64,000 nt of DNA from Caldicoprobacter guelmensis (GTDB lineage Bacteria; Bacillota; Clostridia; Caldicoprobacterales; Caldicoprobacteraceae), in NCBI RefSeq assembly GCF_016908415.1, contig NZ_JAFBDW010000001.1, forward strand, positions 124,001-188,000, given 5' to 3'. Shown piece by piece: positions 1 to 8,800 of the stretch (its first letter is position 1; each line of letters starts with the position of its first letter). Below the pieces are notes generated by a model. The model saw only the letters and a program-made list of their open reading frames with translations, was not told the DNA's origin and searched no databases. Position numbers and translations under genes: made by a program.

Positions 1-1
1 C

Positions 2-433
2 GGCATACTGGGTACCGGTACCACCTTTGGGTTTAGTGGCCTGGAGTTAGGATTGTATGTCAACTTGATAGCTGCTTTAGGAGGGCGTGTGGTGTACATA
101 CCGCGTATAGGGTTTAACGATGTAAGGGAACGCCATAGGGGTATAAGCCACCATTCCATCACGGTGCTCAGAGATATTATCCAATATCCGCTTACTCTTG
201 TGTTGCCCTTAATGGATAAGCCAAGGCAAAGAGCAGTGATAAAACAGCTCAAGGCCAATGGCCTGCTAGCCAAGTATACAACGGCTTTTTTAAGCGGTAG
301 GGATATGAGAAAGGCCATGGAATATTACCAACTGGACTCCACCACTATGGGAAAAAGCATAGATGAGGAACCCTACTTTTTTTATGCTATAGGGGCAGCG
401 GCGCGGTATGGGTTGACCAACTGGAGGTCATAA
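2..433 (+). CDS. DUF3866 family protein, C-terminal part (5' end outside window)
   Basis: The reading frame is open from the first bases of the window and ends at TAA 431-433, so only the C-terminal 143 residues are present. The first visible residues (GILGTGTTFGFSGLELG) are a Gly-rich turn, followed by an R-H-R-G-I-S-HHS stretch typical of the DUF3866 family. This family is common in Clostridia and Actinobacteria, often next to nudix hydrolase and spoIIM genes. Its function is unknown. spoIIM follows 69 bp downstream on the same strand, which fits that context. The TTG at 53 is internal, not the true start. The family call rests on remembered motifs and context, not on an alignment. Confidence 0.7.
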   Translation, partial: GILGTGTTFGFSGLELGLYVNLIAALGGRVVYIPRIGFNDVRERHRGISHHSITVLRDIIQYPLTLVLPLMDKPRQRAVIKQLKANGLLAKYTTAFLSGRDMRKAMEYYQLDSTTMGKSIDEEPYFFYAIGAAARYGLTNWRS

Positions 434-502
434 ATCACCCTTAAGGCTCATAGTTATCAAATAGGACAAATATTTTAAAGAGCTTTAGGGGGAATACCTC
501 CA

Positions 503-1180
503 TTGTATGCTTTAAAGATAAAAACGAGCGTAATGCTCCACATAAGGAGGAACATAGTACTTTATTTGTTGGTGGTGTTTGTATTTATCATTGGGGTGGC
601 TGCTGGGGGTTTTACGGTGAGTTCCATAAGCGCTGAACAGCAGGTGTACTTGGCTGATTACCTGCGGGAATATTCTTCTATCCTTGGCAGCCAATCCCGA
701 GTAGATAGGCCCGTGATATTCATAAAGGCTGTGCTGCAGAATGTACAAACTGCTTTTTTCATCTGGCTGTTCGGACTGACTTACTTTAGTATCCCCTTGA
801 TACTGATAGTTGTAGGGGTCAGAGGGTTTTTTCTGGGGTTTACTGTGGGTTTTTTGATCGACTCTTACGCTTTCAATGGCCTGTTTATGGCCTTGACCTG
901 CGTCTTGCCTCAGTCTTTTGTCCATATCCCCTGCATTGCGCTTATGGGAGTATTGGCTTTACAATTCGGGATAGAGAGGTTCAAAATGAGAAAGCTGCCC
1001 CATGTAAAGCATTTAAGGTTTCGAAAAGTAGGGGCTTACACTTTGAAGTTTGCAGCCATAATACCAGCCTTTTTTGTCAGCAGCTTGTTTGAAGCTTTTG
1101 TTGTGCCAGTGGTATTCAAGTTTTTATTTGCCGGCGGCCTCAACGTGAAGGATTTTATAGCGTTTTTGTCGAATAAATAA
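503..1180 (+). CDS. spoIIM: Stage II sporulation protein M
   Basis: A 225-residue integral membrane protein, matching SpoIIM in size and hydrophobic profile. There is a transmembrane segment near residues 15-37, a polar stretch to about 70, then hydrophobic segments near 78-105, 110-155 and 180-215. SpoIIM belongs to the SpoIID-SpoIIM-SpoIIP machine, which remodels septal peptidoglycan and drives engulfment in the mother cell. The start is TTG 503, about 10 nt after an AGGGGG Shine-Dalgarno sequence. The neighbours support the call: a DUF3866 gene before it, and purine nucleoside phosphorylase and dacF after it, an order close to the sporulation region of Bacillus. No clear sigma-E promoter was recognised in the 69 bp upstream. 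Confidence 0.85.
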   Translation: MYALKIKTSVMLHIRRNIVLYLLVVFVFIIGVAAGGFTVSSISAEQQVYLADYLREYSSILGSQSRVDRPVIFIKAVLQNVQTAFFIWLFGLTYFSIPLILIVVGVRGFFLGFTVGFLIDSYAFNGLFMALTCVLPQSFVHIPCIALMGVLALQFGIERFKMRKLPHVKHLRFRKVGAYTLKFAAIIPAFFVSSLFEAFVVPVVFKFLFAGGLNVKDFIAFLSNK

Positions 1181-1249
1181 CAAAAAGTTGTCAAGATGGT
1201 TGACGGTAACGTTGGACTAAGAAAAATAAGATGCTAAGGAGTGAGATGT

Positions 1250-2053
1250 GTGTACAAAAACGCTGCTGAGTTTATTAAGAAGAGGATTGATATACGGCCA
1301 CAAGTGGGGTTGATACTTGGGTCGGGGCTAGGGGATGTGGTAGAAAATATAGATGACCCGGTCTTTATCGATTATAAGGAAATACCTGGTTTTCCCAAGA
1401 CGACGGTGCAAGGACATAAAGGTCGGTTTGTTGTTGGGTTTTGTAAGGGAAAAAAGGTAATAGCGGCTCAAGGTCGATTTCACTATTATGAAGGCTATGA
1501 TATGGAGCAGGTGGTTTTGCCTGTCCGTACCATGAAGGTTTTGGGGGTTGAGCTGCTTATAATTACCAACTCAGCGGGAGGGGTAAACCCCGATTTTTCG
1601 CCAGGCGATTTGATGGTCATAAAGGACCACATAAACGTGACGGGCATTAATCCGTTGAGGGGGAAAAATATGGATGATTTGGGGCCGCGATTTCCGGACA
1701 TGACCTATGCGTATGACCCACATCTAAGATGCTTGATCATGAATACCGCTGAGGAAATGGGCCTTAAGGTCAGAGAAGGGGTCTATGCCATGATGCCAGG
1801 TCCCAGCTATGAGACTCCGGCCGAGATACGCATGCTGCAAAAGCTGGGGGCCGATGCGGTGGGCATGTCTACGGTGCCAGAGGTTATAGCTGCTGTACAC
1901 GCTGGCTTAAAGGTGGTGGGCGTCTCGTGTATCACCAACATGGCGGCGGGGATACTGGACAAGCCATTGACTCATGAAGAGGTCATTGAAACGGCTGGAA
2001 GGGCAGCCCATAATTTTGCCAAGCTGTTGCTAGGGTTTATTGAAAAACTTTGA
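1250..2053 (+). CDS. punA: Purine-nucleoside phosphorylase (trimeric type)
   Basis: Phosphorolysis of purine (deoxy)nucleosides to free base and (deoxy)ribose-1-phosphate, a cytosolic salvage step. The 267-residue product has the family II PNP signatures: an ILGSGLG phosphate loop near the N terminus, a GHKGRFV phosphate-site motif, the TNSAGG segment and a C-terminal MSTVPEVIAA...VSCITNMAAG block. A GTG at 1241 is in frame but lies inside the Shine-Dalgarno AAGGAG (1236-1241). GTG 1250, 8 nt downstream, is therefore the better start. The next gene, dacF, follows after 88 bp. In Bacillus the same pair (PNP then dacF) is adjacent, so this looks like retained synteny. The 69 bp upstream are too short to hold a purine riboswitch. 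Confidence 0.92.
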   Translation: MYKNAAEFIKKRIDIRPQVGLILGSGLGDVVENIDDPVFIDYKEIPGFPKTTVQGHKGRFVVGFCKGKKVIAAQGRFHYYEGYDMEQVVLPVRTMKVLGVELLIITNSAGGVNPDFSPGDLMVIKDHINVTGINPLRGKNMDDLGPRFPDMTYAYDPHLRCLIMNTAEEMGLKVREGVYAMMPGPSYETPAEIRMLQKLGADAVGMSTVPEVIAAVHAGLKVVGVSCITNMAAGILDKPLTHEEVIETAGRAAHNFAKLLLGFIEKL

Positions 2054-2141
2054 TGGGTTTATTATGCGCTTTTTGATGTGCATAACCTTCTATACAATGG
2101 AAAACCTAATGCTAGATGATGAAATAATAGGAGGGATTACA

Positions 2142-3323
2142 TTGAGCACATCAAGAAGCGTTGTTCTTTGCTGGCTGCTGACTGCGGTCTTTGCCTTTAT
2201 GCCTTTTGGGGTGGCAGCGGCACAGCCGGTAGCTGAGCTTCCCTTTGCCATACAGTCCAAAGCGGCATTACTTATGGATTATGAGACGGGTACTGTATTG
2301 TATGAGAAGAATGCTCATGAGACGCTTCCAATGGCCAGCATAACTAAAATAATGACCCTTTTGCTGGCTATGGAAGCCATAGAGGACGGCAGGCTAAAGC
2401 TGGATGACCCTGTGCATGTAAGCGAATATGCGGCCAGCATGGGTGGTTCTACTGTATTTTTGGCGCCAGGTGAGACTTTCCCGGTATCCACCATTCTTGA
2501 GAGCGTGATTGTGGCATCGGCCAATGACGGCAGCGTTGCCCTGGCTGAAAAGATATACGGCAGCCATGAGCTGTTTGTACAAAAGATGAACGAACGGGCG
2601 CAGCAGTTGGGTATGAAGAATACCCATTTTGTCAACTGTACTGGTCTGCCTGCGCAGAACCATTACACCACAGCGTATGACGTTGCATTGATGAGCAGAG
2701 AACTGTTGAAACATCCCCTCTTTTTCAAGTGGAGCACCATATGGCTGGATTACATGAGGGATGGTAAGACCATGCTGGTCAACACCAACAAATTAGTTAG
2801 GTTTTACCAAGGGTGTGACGGCATAAAAACGGGTTACACCGAACAGGCAGGGCACTGTATCTCGGCTACTGCTAAGCGTGGGAACTTGAGGCTTATAGCC
2901 GTCATACTGGGGGCACCCACATCTCAAATCAGGTTCAGCGAAGCCAGCAAGCTTTTGGATTTCGGCTTTGCAAATTACGAGTCGGTGCTGGTGATAAAGA
3001 AAGGCCAGATCGTCCACAACGAAATACCTGTCACTGGGGGGAGGGTCAGCAGGATAATGGGACTGGCAGCCGATAACCTGTCAATGTTGGTTAGCAAGGG
3101 CGCTTCTAAGGAGTTCACTAAAGAGGTGCAGATTTCGTCTCCCTTGAGGGCTCCTATAAAGCAAGGCCAGAAAGTAGGGGTATTGGTGGTAAAGCAGGAC
3201 GGCCAGGAGATAGGCAGAGTTGATGTAGTGGCAAGTGACTCGGTAGAGGTTGCTGGCGTGTTTGATTACTTTAGAAAGATATTTAACAATTGGCTTAAAA
3301 GGCAGGCAGATGGAGAAAAATAG
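2142..3323 (+). CDS. dacF: D-alanyl-D-alanine carboxypeptidase, DacF type
   Basis: Low-molecular-mass penicillin-binding protein of peptidase family S11; it removes the terminal D-Ala of peptidoglycan stem peptides outside the membrane. A signal peptide covers about residues 1-27 (VLCWLLTAVFAFMPFGVAAA). The three active-site motifs are present: SITK (S66-K69), SAN (126-128) and KTG (229-231). A C-terminal beta-rich domain ends in an amphipathic anchor-like helix (DYFRKIFNNWLKR). An upstream in-frame TTG exists at 2040, but TTG 2142 follows AGGAGG directly, and the signal peptide begins there. The length (393 residues) is normal. A weak sigma-F-like match (GCATA 2080-2084, GGAAAACCTA 2099-2108, 14-nt spacer) lies upstream; the spacing is short, so this is only suggestive. 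Confidence 0.9.
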   Translation: MSTSRSVVLCWLLTAVFAFMPFGVAAAQPVAELPFAIQSKAALLMDYETGTVLYEKNAHETLPMASITKIMTLLLAMEAIEDGRLKLDDPVHVSEYAASMGGSTVFLAPGETFPVSTILESVIVASANDGSVALAEKIYGSHELFVQKMNERAQQLGMKNTHFVNCTGLPAQNHYTTAYDVALMSRELLKHPLFFKWSTIWLDYMRDGKTMLVNTNKLVRFYQGCDGIKTGYTEQAGHCISATAKRGNLRLIAVILGAPTSQIRFSEASKLLDFGFANYESVLVIKKGQIVHNEIPVTGGRVSRIMGLAADNLSMLVSKGASKEFTKEVQISSPLRAPIKQGQKVGVLVVKQDGQEIGRVDVVASDSVEVAGVFDYFRKIFNNWLKRQADGEK

Positions 3324-3362
3324 GCAATTTACCTGAGTTGTAACGAGTTTATGATAATAAAA

Positions 3363-3398
3363 GTGGGTCGGCGATGTTTGGCTGGCCCATTTTTATTT
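3363..3398 (+). terminator. Rho-independent terminator after dacF
   Basis: TGGGTCGGC (3364-3372) pairs with GCTGGCCCA (3381-3389) with two G-U wobbles across an 8-nt loop, followed by a TTTTTATTTTC tract. It ends the punA-dacF unit. Confidence 0.75.
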
Positions 3399-3524
3399 TC
3401 TTTGTAAACAATAAAAGGGTTTCATAAACCGGCCTAATAATGTACAATAAAGTTGTAAGACAAATAGGATGTTTTTGCAACTTTAAAAGGCTGTTATTAT
3501 ACACGGAATGGAGGTTTGTTTAAA

Positions 3525-4160
3525 TTGTACATAAACTGGATTGACGTGCTTTTAAGCCTGCCGGCGGTGTTTTTGGCCATGTCCTTCCACGAGTTTGCCC
3601 ACGCCTTTACAGCTTATAGGCTGGGGGACCCCACCCCAAAAAACCAGGGCAGGCTCACCCTTGACCCTTTGGCCCATGTGGACTGGTTGGGGCTCATACT
3701 GTTTGCGCTGTTTAAATTTGGGTGGGCAAGGCCGGTACAGGTCAACTCCTCAAACTTCAAAAACCGGAAGTGGGGCAGCATCTTGGTGTCCCTGTCGGGC
3801 CCTATTGCCAATATGCTTTTGTCTTTTGCAGCATTGGCCATTTCTGTGGCTATTGTTGTGGCCTTTCCTTACCCTCATGCTGTATTGATGGGCATCATTG
3901 ATCGCGTAGTGCAGCTTAACATAGTGTTTGCAATTTTGAACTTGCTTCCCATACCACCTTTTGACGGATATCACATTATAAAAGGGCTGTTTTACCGCAG
4001 GAATGTTAAATTTTTCTGGAATTATGAGTACTATGGCATGTTCATACTGTTTGCTTTTATATTGCTAGGGGGATTCAATTTAATTGTGCGAACTCCCGCT
4101 CAATATGTTTACCAGCAGATGATGTATCTTCAAAGCCTTTTGCTTTCTCAGTTGCGATAA
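3525..4160 (+). CDS. Site-2 protease family (M50) membrane metallopeptidase
   Basis: A compact 211-residue polytopic membrane protein. It has the zinc-binding HEFAH motif (residues 22-26 from this start) and a distal NLLPIPPFDG motif, whose Asp supplies the third zinc ligand, as in S2P/YwhC-like proteases. No PDZ domain is present. Substrates are unknown; proteins of this short subgroup often sit just upstream of scpA-scpB in Firmicutes, as here. TTG 3516 is also in frame but has almost no gap from GGAGG (3510-3514), so TTG 3525 is preferred. The 3' end is 27 bp from scpA, suggesting cotranscription. Confidence 0.85.
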   Translation: MYINWIDVLLSLPAVFLAMSFHEFAHAFTAYRLGDPTPKNQGRLTLDPLAHVDWLGLILFALFKFGWARPVQVNSSNFKNRKWGSILVSLSGPIANMLLSFAALAISVAIVVAFPYPHAVLMGIIDRVVQLNIVFAILNLLPIPPFDGYHIIKGLFYRRNVKFFWNYEYYGMFILFAFILLGGFNLIVRTPAQYVYQQMMYLQSLLLSQLR

Positions 4161-4187
4161 AACATATGGAAAGGGGTAATTAAGGGT

Positions 4188-4931
4188 TTGGGTTATCAAG
4201 TAAAGCTTGATGTTTTTGAAGGGCCACTGGACCTTTTACTACACCTTATATCCAAGGCTAAAATCAACATAGAGGATATATCGATATCTGAGATAACTGC
4301 GCAGTACATGGAATACTTAAATCAAATGCAGGCGCTGGACATCGACATCGCCAGCGAGTTTTTGGTGATGGCGGCCACACTGCTTCATATAAAGTCATGT
4401 AAGCTGCTTCCCAAGCCTGCACCGCAGCCAGAAGAGCAGGACCTTGATCCCCAGCAGCAGTTAATTCAGAGGCTAAAGGAGTACAAAAGGTATAAGGATG
4501 CAGGTGCCTGGCTGAATGAAAGATATATGGTGTATTCCAACATGTATAGTAAGCTGCCGGAAGAGATAATAGATTCAGGTGAAGATGTAAAATTCTCAAA
4601 TGTGACCAAGCAGGACCTCGTAAAGGCTATGATAGACGTGCTTGAGAGGAAAAAAGCCCATCAGCAAGTGCAACCTGTTGTCCGTAGCATTAAGTCAGAG
4701 GCCATATCGCTTCAAGATAGGATAAGGCAGATTACGTCCATACTGGTTAAAAAAGGTAAAGTGATGTTTTCGCAATTGGTCAGTAAGAGGTTTTCCAGGC
4801 TGTATATCGTAGTGACTTTTTTGGCATTGTTGGAAATGGTAAACAGGGGTTGGATTATGGTACAGCAATCCAGGCCGTTTTCTGATATACTCATTCAAAG
4901 GAAGGGGATAAAATGGAAAAACAACAGATGA
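4188..4931 (+). CDS. scpA: Segregation and condensation protein A
   Basis: Kleisin subunit of the SMC-ScpAB condensin that organises and segregates the nucleoid. The N terminus carries the characteristic block KLDVFEGPLDLLLHLI, followed by an acidic central region and a C-terminal winged-helix-like segment (about residues 175-240) that contacts the SMC head. The length, 247 residues, is standard. The TTG start at 4188 lies about 11 nt after AAGGGG. The last 19 bp overlap the start of scpB, the usual arrangement for this pair and a sign of translational coupling. Confidence 0.95.
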   Translation: MGYQVKLDVFEGPLDLLLHLISKAKINIEDISISEITAQYMEYLNQMQALDIDIASEFLVMAATLLHIKSCKLLPKPAPQPEEQDLDPQQQLIQRLKEYKRYKDAGAWLNERYMVYSNMYSKLPEEIIDSGEDVKFSNVTKQDLVKAMIDVLERKKAHQQVQPVVRSIKSEAISLQDRIRQITSILVKKGKVMFSQLVSKRFSRLYIVVTFLALLEMVNRGWIMVQQSRPFSDILIQRKGIKWKNNR

Positions 4932-5422
4932 TGGCCATAATAGAGGCAATCCTGTTTATCGCGGGTGAGCCTGTATCTGTACGGAATATTGCCGAAGTGC
5001 TGGAAGTGGATATGGATACTGCGAGGCACATGATGGATAAGCTGATGGAAGAGTATGCTTCCCAATGCCGTGGACTGCAGGTTATAAGGTTAAACGATGC
5101 GTATCAATTGGTGACCCGTCCCGAGTACGGAGAGTATATTCGCAGGTTTACCGGCGCATCAAAAGAGCAACCTCTTTCCAGGGCCTGCCTTGAAACGCTG
5201 GCCATCATTGCCTATAACCAGCCGGTGACCAAGTCGGACATTGAGCAGCTGAGAGGAGTAAAGTGCGACCATGCCCTTGCGATGCTGCTGGAGAAGAACT
5301 TGATTCGGGAAGTGGGGAGGCTTGAGGTGCCAGGCAAACCCAAGCTGTACGGGACTACGGAGGTGTTTTTAAAAAGCTTTGGGCTGTCAAGTATAGAAGA
5401 TTTGCCGCCTCTTGAGCCATAG
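4913..5422 (+). CDS. scpB: Segregation and condensation protein B
   Basis: Dimeric winged-helix partner of ScpA in the SMC condensin. The 169-residue protein shows the family blocks IEAILFIAGEPVSV at the N terminus, ETLAIIAYNQPVTKSDIEQLRGV in the middle (split by the two winged-helix domains) and GRLEVPGKPKLYGTT near the C terminus. The ATG at 4913 follows AAGGAAGGGG and lies inside the end of scpA. It is followed by a membrane protein gene and ytfJ, a common clostridial order. Confidence 0.95.
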   Translation: MEKQQMMAIIEAILFIAGEPVSVRNIAEVLEVDMDTARHMMDKLMEEYASQCRGLQVIRLNDAYQLVTRPEYGEYIRRFTGASKEQPLSRACLETLAIIAYNQPVTKSDIEQLRGVKCDHALAMLLEKNLIREVGRLEVPGKPKLYGTTEVFLKSFGLSSIEDLPPLEP

Positions 5423-5487
5423 CAGGCCCTATAGCATTATCTGCATTCTGTGCATTTTTTTTTGCAGGTGTGAGAAACTAGAAAAAA

Positions 5488-6132
5488 ATGCATGGGGTGC
5501 AGGCATTGGTGGCTTTATATTTTTGTATAGCTTTGGCTGTGATGGGACTGTTTATTTTGGTCAGCATGGTTACTCTATATATAGAGATAAGCATCGAAAT
5601 AGAGAACGGGCGGAGCAGGTCATTTGTAGTCATACGGGCTTTAGGGGGACTTGTACGCAAGAAAGTGGCCTTTGCCATGAAGCCCAAGGCAGCCCATCCG
5701 TTTTTTTTGAATATGAGGGAGCCATTTGCGCAGGAGGAAGCGGCTATATCTTTACAGGAAATTGTGAACCTACTAAAAGAAGGATTGAAGGCACTTCAGC
5801 AAAACGCCGGGTACTTCAAACGCATTAAGAATAAAGTGAATGTGGAAGATTTTGAGGTGACGCTCAGGCTGGGGACCGCAGATGCCGCACATACGGCGCT
5901 GCTGTGCGGCAGCCTCATTTCGCTTTTGTATATGGTGGTTGCTTACCTGCAAAACAGATATTCCCTCAAGGGGAAGAGGGTGGATGTGGTACCGGTGTTT
6001 GACAGAGAGGATTTTGAGCTTCATTTGAGCTGCATAATAGCCGTTAAATTGAGGGATATTATAATTGCTGGAATGCAAAAAACAGCTGAAAAATTAAAGG
6101 GCGGTGAAAAAATTGTCAGGGCATCCAATTGA
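5488..6132 (+). CDS. DUF2953 domain membrane protein (YtfI-like)
   Basis: A 214-residue protein with one N-terminal transmembrane segment (about residues 6-30), then a region containing V-E-D-F-E-V-T-L-R-L-G-T-A-D and a second hydrophobic segment (LCGSLISLLYMVVAYL). These match the DUF2953 family, whose genes usually precede ytfJ, as here. The biochemical role is unknown; the association is with sporulation. An in-frame stop at 5479-5481 rules out an earlier start. Both ATG 5488 and GTG 5497 lack a good Shine-Dalgarno, so the exact start is uncertain. The 3' end overlaps the ytfJ start region by 20 bp. Confidence 0.75.
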   Translation: MHGVQALVALYFCIALAVMGLFILVSMVTLYIEISIEIENGRSRSFVVIRALGGLVRKKVAFAMKPKAAHPFFLNMREPFAQEEAAISLQEIVNLLKEGLKALQQNAGYFKRIKNKVNVEDFEVTLRLGTADAAHTALLCGSLISLLYMVVAYLQNRYSLKGKRVDVVPVFDREDFELHLSCIIAVKLRDIIIAGMQKTAEKLKGGEKIVRASN

Positions 6133-6565
6133 AAACATCATGAAGACCACTATGGAAAACATCAAAGAGATGATAGATGTAAACACCATCGTGGGTGATG
6201 CTGTAGAGACGGCAGACGGGAACGTCATAATACCGATATCCAAGGTTTCCTTCGGCTTTGTGGCAGGCGGTGGAGAGTACAGGGATGGAGGGAAGGATCA
6301 AAAGCAACAGGGTAGAGGTGGCGGAGAAGGCGAGGCCTTATCGTCCATGCCCTTTGCGGGCGGTAGTGGAGCAGGCGTATCGGTCAATCCAGTAGCGTTT
6401 TTGGTGGTGGGGGGTGGCAAGGTCAAGCTCTTGCCGGCCCGTTTTCGCACTTCTACTGACCGCGTCATAGAAATGATCCCCCAGCTGCTGGAAGAGATAC
6501 AACGCCTGATTGGGCCTAAAAAGGAAAGCGGGCAGAATCCCTCTTCTCAACAAAATGTGCAATAG
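6113..6565 (+). CDS. ytfJ: GerW/YtfJ family spore protein
   Basis: Member of the GerW/YtfJ family of spore proteins. The N-terminal block HPIENIMKTTMENIKEMIDV and the core TADGNVIIPISKVSFGFVAGG identify it clearly, followed by a Gly-rich linker and a C-terminal hydrophobic motif (NPVAFLVVGGGKVKLL). The product is 150 residues from TTG 6113. A GTG at 6104 would add three residues, but it sits only 2 nt from the AAAGGG ribosome site, and family members typically begin just before the HPIEN block. Its position after scpAB and the DUF2953 gene is typical. A strong terminator follows at once. Confidence 0.88.
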   Translation: MSGHPIENIMKTTMENIKEMIDVNTIVGDAVETADGNVIIPISKVSFGFVAGGGEYRDGGKDQKQQGRGGGEGEALSSMPFAGGSGAGVSVNPVAFLVVGGGKVKLLPARFRTSTDRVIEMIPQLLEEIQRLIGPKKESGQNPSSQQNVQ

Positions 6566-6589
6566 GCGGCCAAAAGCCGCCTTTATTTT
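6565..6589 (+). terminator. Rho-independent terminator after ytfJ
   Basis: Perfect 6-bp GC stem GGCGGC (6565-6570) / GCCGCC (6576-6581) with a 5-nt CAAAA loop, followed by TTTATTTTA. The first base is the last base of the ytfJ stop codon. Confidence 0.85.
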
Positions 6590-6652
6590 ATGTTCCCCTT
6601 GATGTATACTATAATTTGTATTTTTAGTGAGGGAATTGAAAGGAGATGTGCT

Positions 6653-7375
6653 GTGCGCCTGCAAAAATACATGGCCCACTGTGGAGTGGCTTCGCGCAGA
6701 AAGTGTGAGGAGATGATCAAGCAGGGTCGAGTTACTGTTAATGGCCAAGTGGTGACTCAGCTGGGGCTAAAAATTGACCCACAAAAGGACGAGGTAAAGG
6801 TGGACGGCAGGCCTATTTCCCTCGAACAAAAACGGCTATACATCCTTCTCTATAAGCCACGGGGGTATGTGACTACGGTAAAAGACACCCATGGGAGGCC
6901 CACGGTTTTATCGCTGGTTGGGAATCAGCCTGTCAGGGTGTATCCAGTGGGAAGGTTGGATTTTGATACAGAGGGGCTATTGCTTCTCACCAATGATGGG
7001 GAATTGGCAAATAGGCTTATGCACCCCCGTTATGAAGTGGAAAAGGAGTATTACGCGGTGGTAGAAGGGCGTCCTAGTAAGTCACAGATTCAGGCGTTTA
7101 TAGAGGGGATTGACATAGGCGATGCCATTGCCCATGCTCATAAAGTGAGGCTATTGTGGCAAAAGGGTGACAATTCAGCCTTTAAGATAGTATTGAGGGA
7201 GGGAAGGAACAGGCAGATAAGGCGGATGTTTGAAGCCATCGGCTGCCGTGTGAAATTTTTAAGGAGGGAGCGCATGGGAAATCTCACTTTGGGCGATTTA
7301 AAGCCCGGACAGTGGAGATACCTTAAGGATGATGAGGTAATGCAACTTAAGCGCTTGACGGAGGTGAGCAAATGA
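6653..7375 (+). CDS. rluB: 23S rRNA pseudouridine synthase, RsuA/RluB family
   Basis: Converts a specific uridine in large-subunit rRNA to pseudouridine. An S4 RNA-binding domain occupies about residues 1-60 (MRLQKYMAHCGVASRRKCEEMI), followed by the catalytic domain. The active-site block is PVGRLDFDTEGLLLLTNDGELANRLMHP, with the catalytic Asp in GRLD. The motif NRQIRRMFEAIG is also conserved. The frame is open back to 6590, but GTG 6653, 7 nt after AAAGGAG, starts the S4 domain and is preferred, giving 240 residues. It overlaps the next gene by 4 bp (ATGA). RluB rather than RsuA/RluF is inferred from the Firmicute context after scpAB. Confidence 0.9.
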   Translation: MRLQKYMAHCGVASRRKCEEMIKQGRVTVNGQVVTQLGLKIDPQKDEVKVDGRPISLEQKRLYILLYKPRGYVTTVKDTHGRPTVLSLVGNQPVRVYPVGRLDFDTEGLLLLTNDGELANRLMHPRYEVEKEYYAVVEGRPSKSQIQAFIEGIDIGDAIAHAHKVRLLWQKGDNSAFKIVLREGRNRQIRRMFEAIGCRVKFLRRERMGNLTLGDLKPGQWRYLKDDEVMQLKRLTEVSK

Positions 7376-7779
7376 TCACTTTTAGGAAGATTGAGATGCA
7401 AGATATTGATAGGATATACGGCAATGAGGCGTTGCGACCATTGATTGCTGTATCAGCCCAGGGAGAGAGGTTTGCGGTTGTCGTTGAAGAAGATGGCGTC
7501 ATAAAGGGGGGCATAAGCGGCTATAGGGAGGGTGAAAGCGCATTTATACAGCATGTCGTGGTGTTGCCTAGTCTAGATAAAGATGCTTTGATGGATGGCC
7601 TTGTCCGTTCACTGGCTTACATACTTGATGGGGATGGCGTTAGAAAGCTTTTTGCAGTAAAAGATGAAAACCAGCACATTTACGAGAAGATAGGGTTTAA
7701 ATGCTTTGATAGCCAGGGTGGGGAGTGGTGCCTTGCCCTCGATATTCAATCTTTCTTTGGGCAAAAGGCTTGTGGCTAA
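7372..7779 (+). CDS. GNAT-like acetyltransferase domain protein
   Basis: A 135-residue protein with the order of a GNAT fold: an N-terminal ITFRKIEMQDIDRI segment, a central strand pair (FAVVVEEDGVIKGGISGYREGESAFIQHVVVLPSL), a helix (LMDGLVRSLAYIL) and a final IYEKIGFK motif like the acetyl-CoA-side helix of the family. The Q/R-x-x-G-x-G/A loop is not obvious, so catalytic activity is uncertain. Substrate unknown. Its start overlaps the rluB stop by 4 bp, indicating translational coupling. It is the last gene before a 99-bp gap to speE. Confidence 0.6.
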   Translation: MITFRKIEMQDIDRIYGNEALRPLIAVSAQGERFAVVVEEDGVIKGGISGYREGESAFIQHVVVLPSLDKDALMDGLVRSLAYILDGDGVRKLFAVKDENQHIYEKIGFKCFDSQGGEWCLALDIQSFFGQKACG

Positions 7780-7878
7780 GGTGTGTCGTAGCAATTTTTT
7801 CTATACAACAGGATAAGTTTTTGATATAATTCTATATCAAATTTCATTAATTTTTTAAAACCTGGGAGGCGGAAAAGG

Positions 7879-8715
7879 ATGGAATTGTGGTACACCGAAA
7901 AGCAAACACCCAATGTTGGAATTACATGTAAAACCAAATGCACTCTGGTAGTGGAAAAGACCAAGTATCAAGAATTGGCCATAATAGACACAGAACAATT
8001 TGGACGGATGCTGGTGCTGGATGGCATGGTTCAGACCACCATCAAAGACGAGTTTGTGTACCATGAGATGATCACCCACATACCTCTATTTACTCATCCC
8101 AATCCAAAGACTGTGGTAATTATCGGAGGCGGAGACGGTGGAGCAGTGAGGGAAACGCTTAAGCACCCTTCAGTCGAAAAAGTATACCTGGTTGAGATCG
8201 ATGAAAGAGTGGTTGAAAACAGCAAAAGATACCTCCCGGAGGTCAGCTGTGGTCTTTCTGATCCGCGGTGCGAGGTGCTGTTCCAAGACGGAATAGAGTT
8301 TATAGCGCGCCATGAAAATGCCTTTGACGTTGTGTTGGTGGATTCTACTGAACCCATTGGTCCGGCTGCTGGATTGTTTGCTAAAGATTTTTATGCGTCT
8401 ATATATAGAGCCTTAAAGGAAGACGGGCTTTTTGTGGCCCAGACCGAATCCCCTTTCTTTAATGCTGACCTCATTTGCAACACATATACCAGCATAAAGC
8501 AGGTATTTCCTATAGTACGACTTTATCTAGCGTCTATTCCCACTTATCCCAGCGGGCTGTGGAGTTTTACCCTAGGCTCAAAGCGGTATGACCCCTTAGA
8601 GGTAGACGAGAATCAAATCTTACCAATTGATACCAAGTATTATTCCCCTGAAATACATAAATCGGTTTTCAAATTGCCACGATTTGTGAAGGAACTATTA
8701 GAAAGCAATGGATGA
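7879..8715 (+). CDS. speE: Spermidine synthase (polyamine aminopropyltransferase)
   Basis: Transfers the aminopropyl group of decarboxylated S-adenosylmethionine to putrescine, giving spermidine and methylthioadenosine. The 278-residue protein shows the family core: GGGDGGAVRE (nucleotide loop), VEIDERVVENSKRYLP, and VDSTEPIGPAAGLF with the catalytic Asp. The start ATG 7879 follows GGGAGG. speB follows 85 bp downstream, forming a putrescine-to-spermidine module. The required partner enzyme, SpeD, is encoded at 28.4-28.8 kb on the other strand. An AT-rich region with a TATAAT-like box lies just upstream, but no convincing -35 was found. Confidence 0.95.
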   Translation: MELWYTEKQTPNVGITCKTKCTLVVEKTKYQELAIIDTEQFGRMLVLDGMVQTTIKDEFVYHEMITHIPLFTHPNPKTVVIIGGGDGGAVRETLKHPSVEKVYLVEIDERVVENSKRYLPEVSCGLSDPRCEVLFQDGIEFIARHENAFDVVLVDSTEPIGPAAGLFAKDFYASIYRALKEDGLFVAQTESPFFNADLICNTYTSIKQVFPIVRLYLASIPTYPSGLWSFTLGSKRYDPLEVDENQILPIDTKYYSPEIHKSVFKLPRFVKELLESNG

Positions 8716-8800
8716 TTTGAGCGGTATTGACAAAATCATTTATTGTCATTATCATTTTAAAAAGTGTGGGGTTTTATGTAGCTATCATGGAAAGGAAATG

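Noticed and set aside
1181..1249. Purine riboswitch before the PNP gene
   Set aside because: Only 69 nt, without the three-way junction core sequences.
5412..5828. 138-codon plus-strand ORF overlapping the DUF2953 gene
   Set aside because: Different frame from the membrane protein gene that matches DUF2953; Cys-rich and Gly-rich shadow translation.
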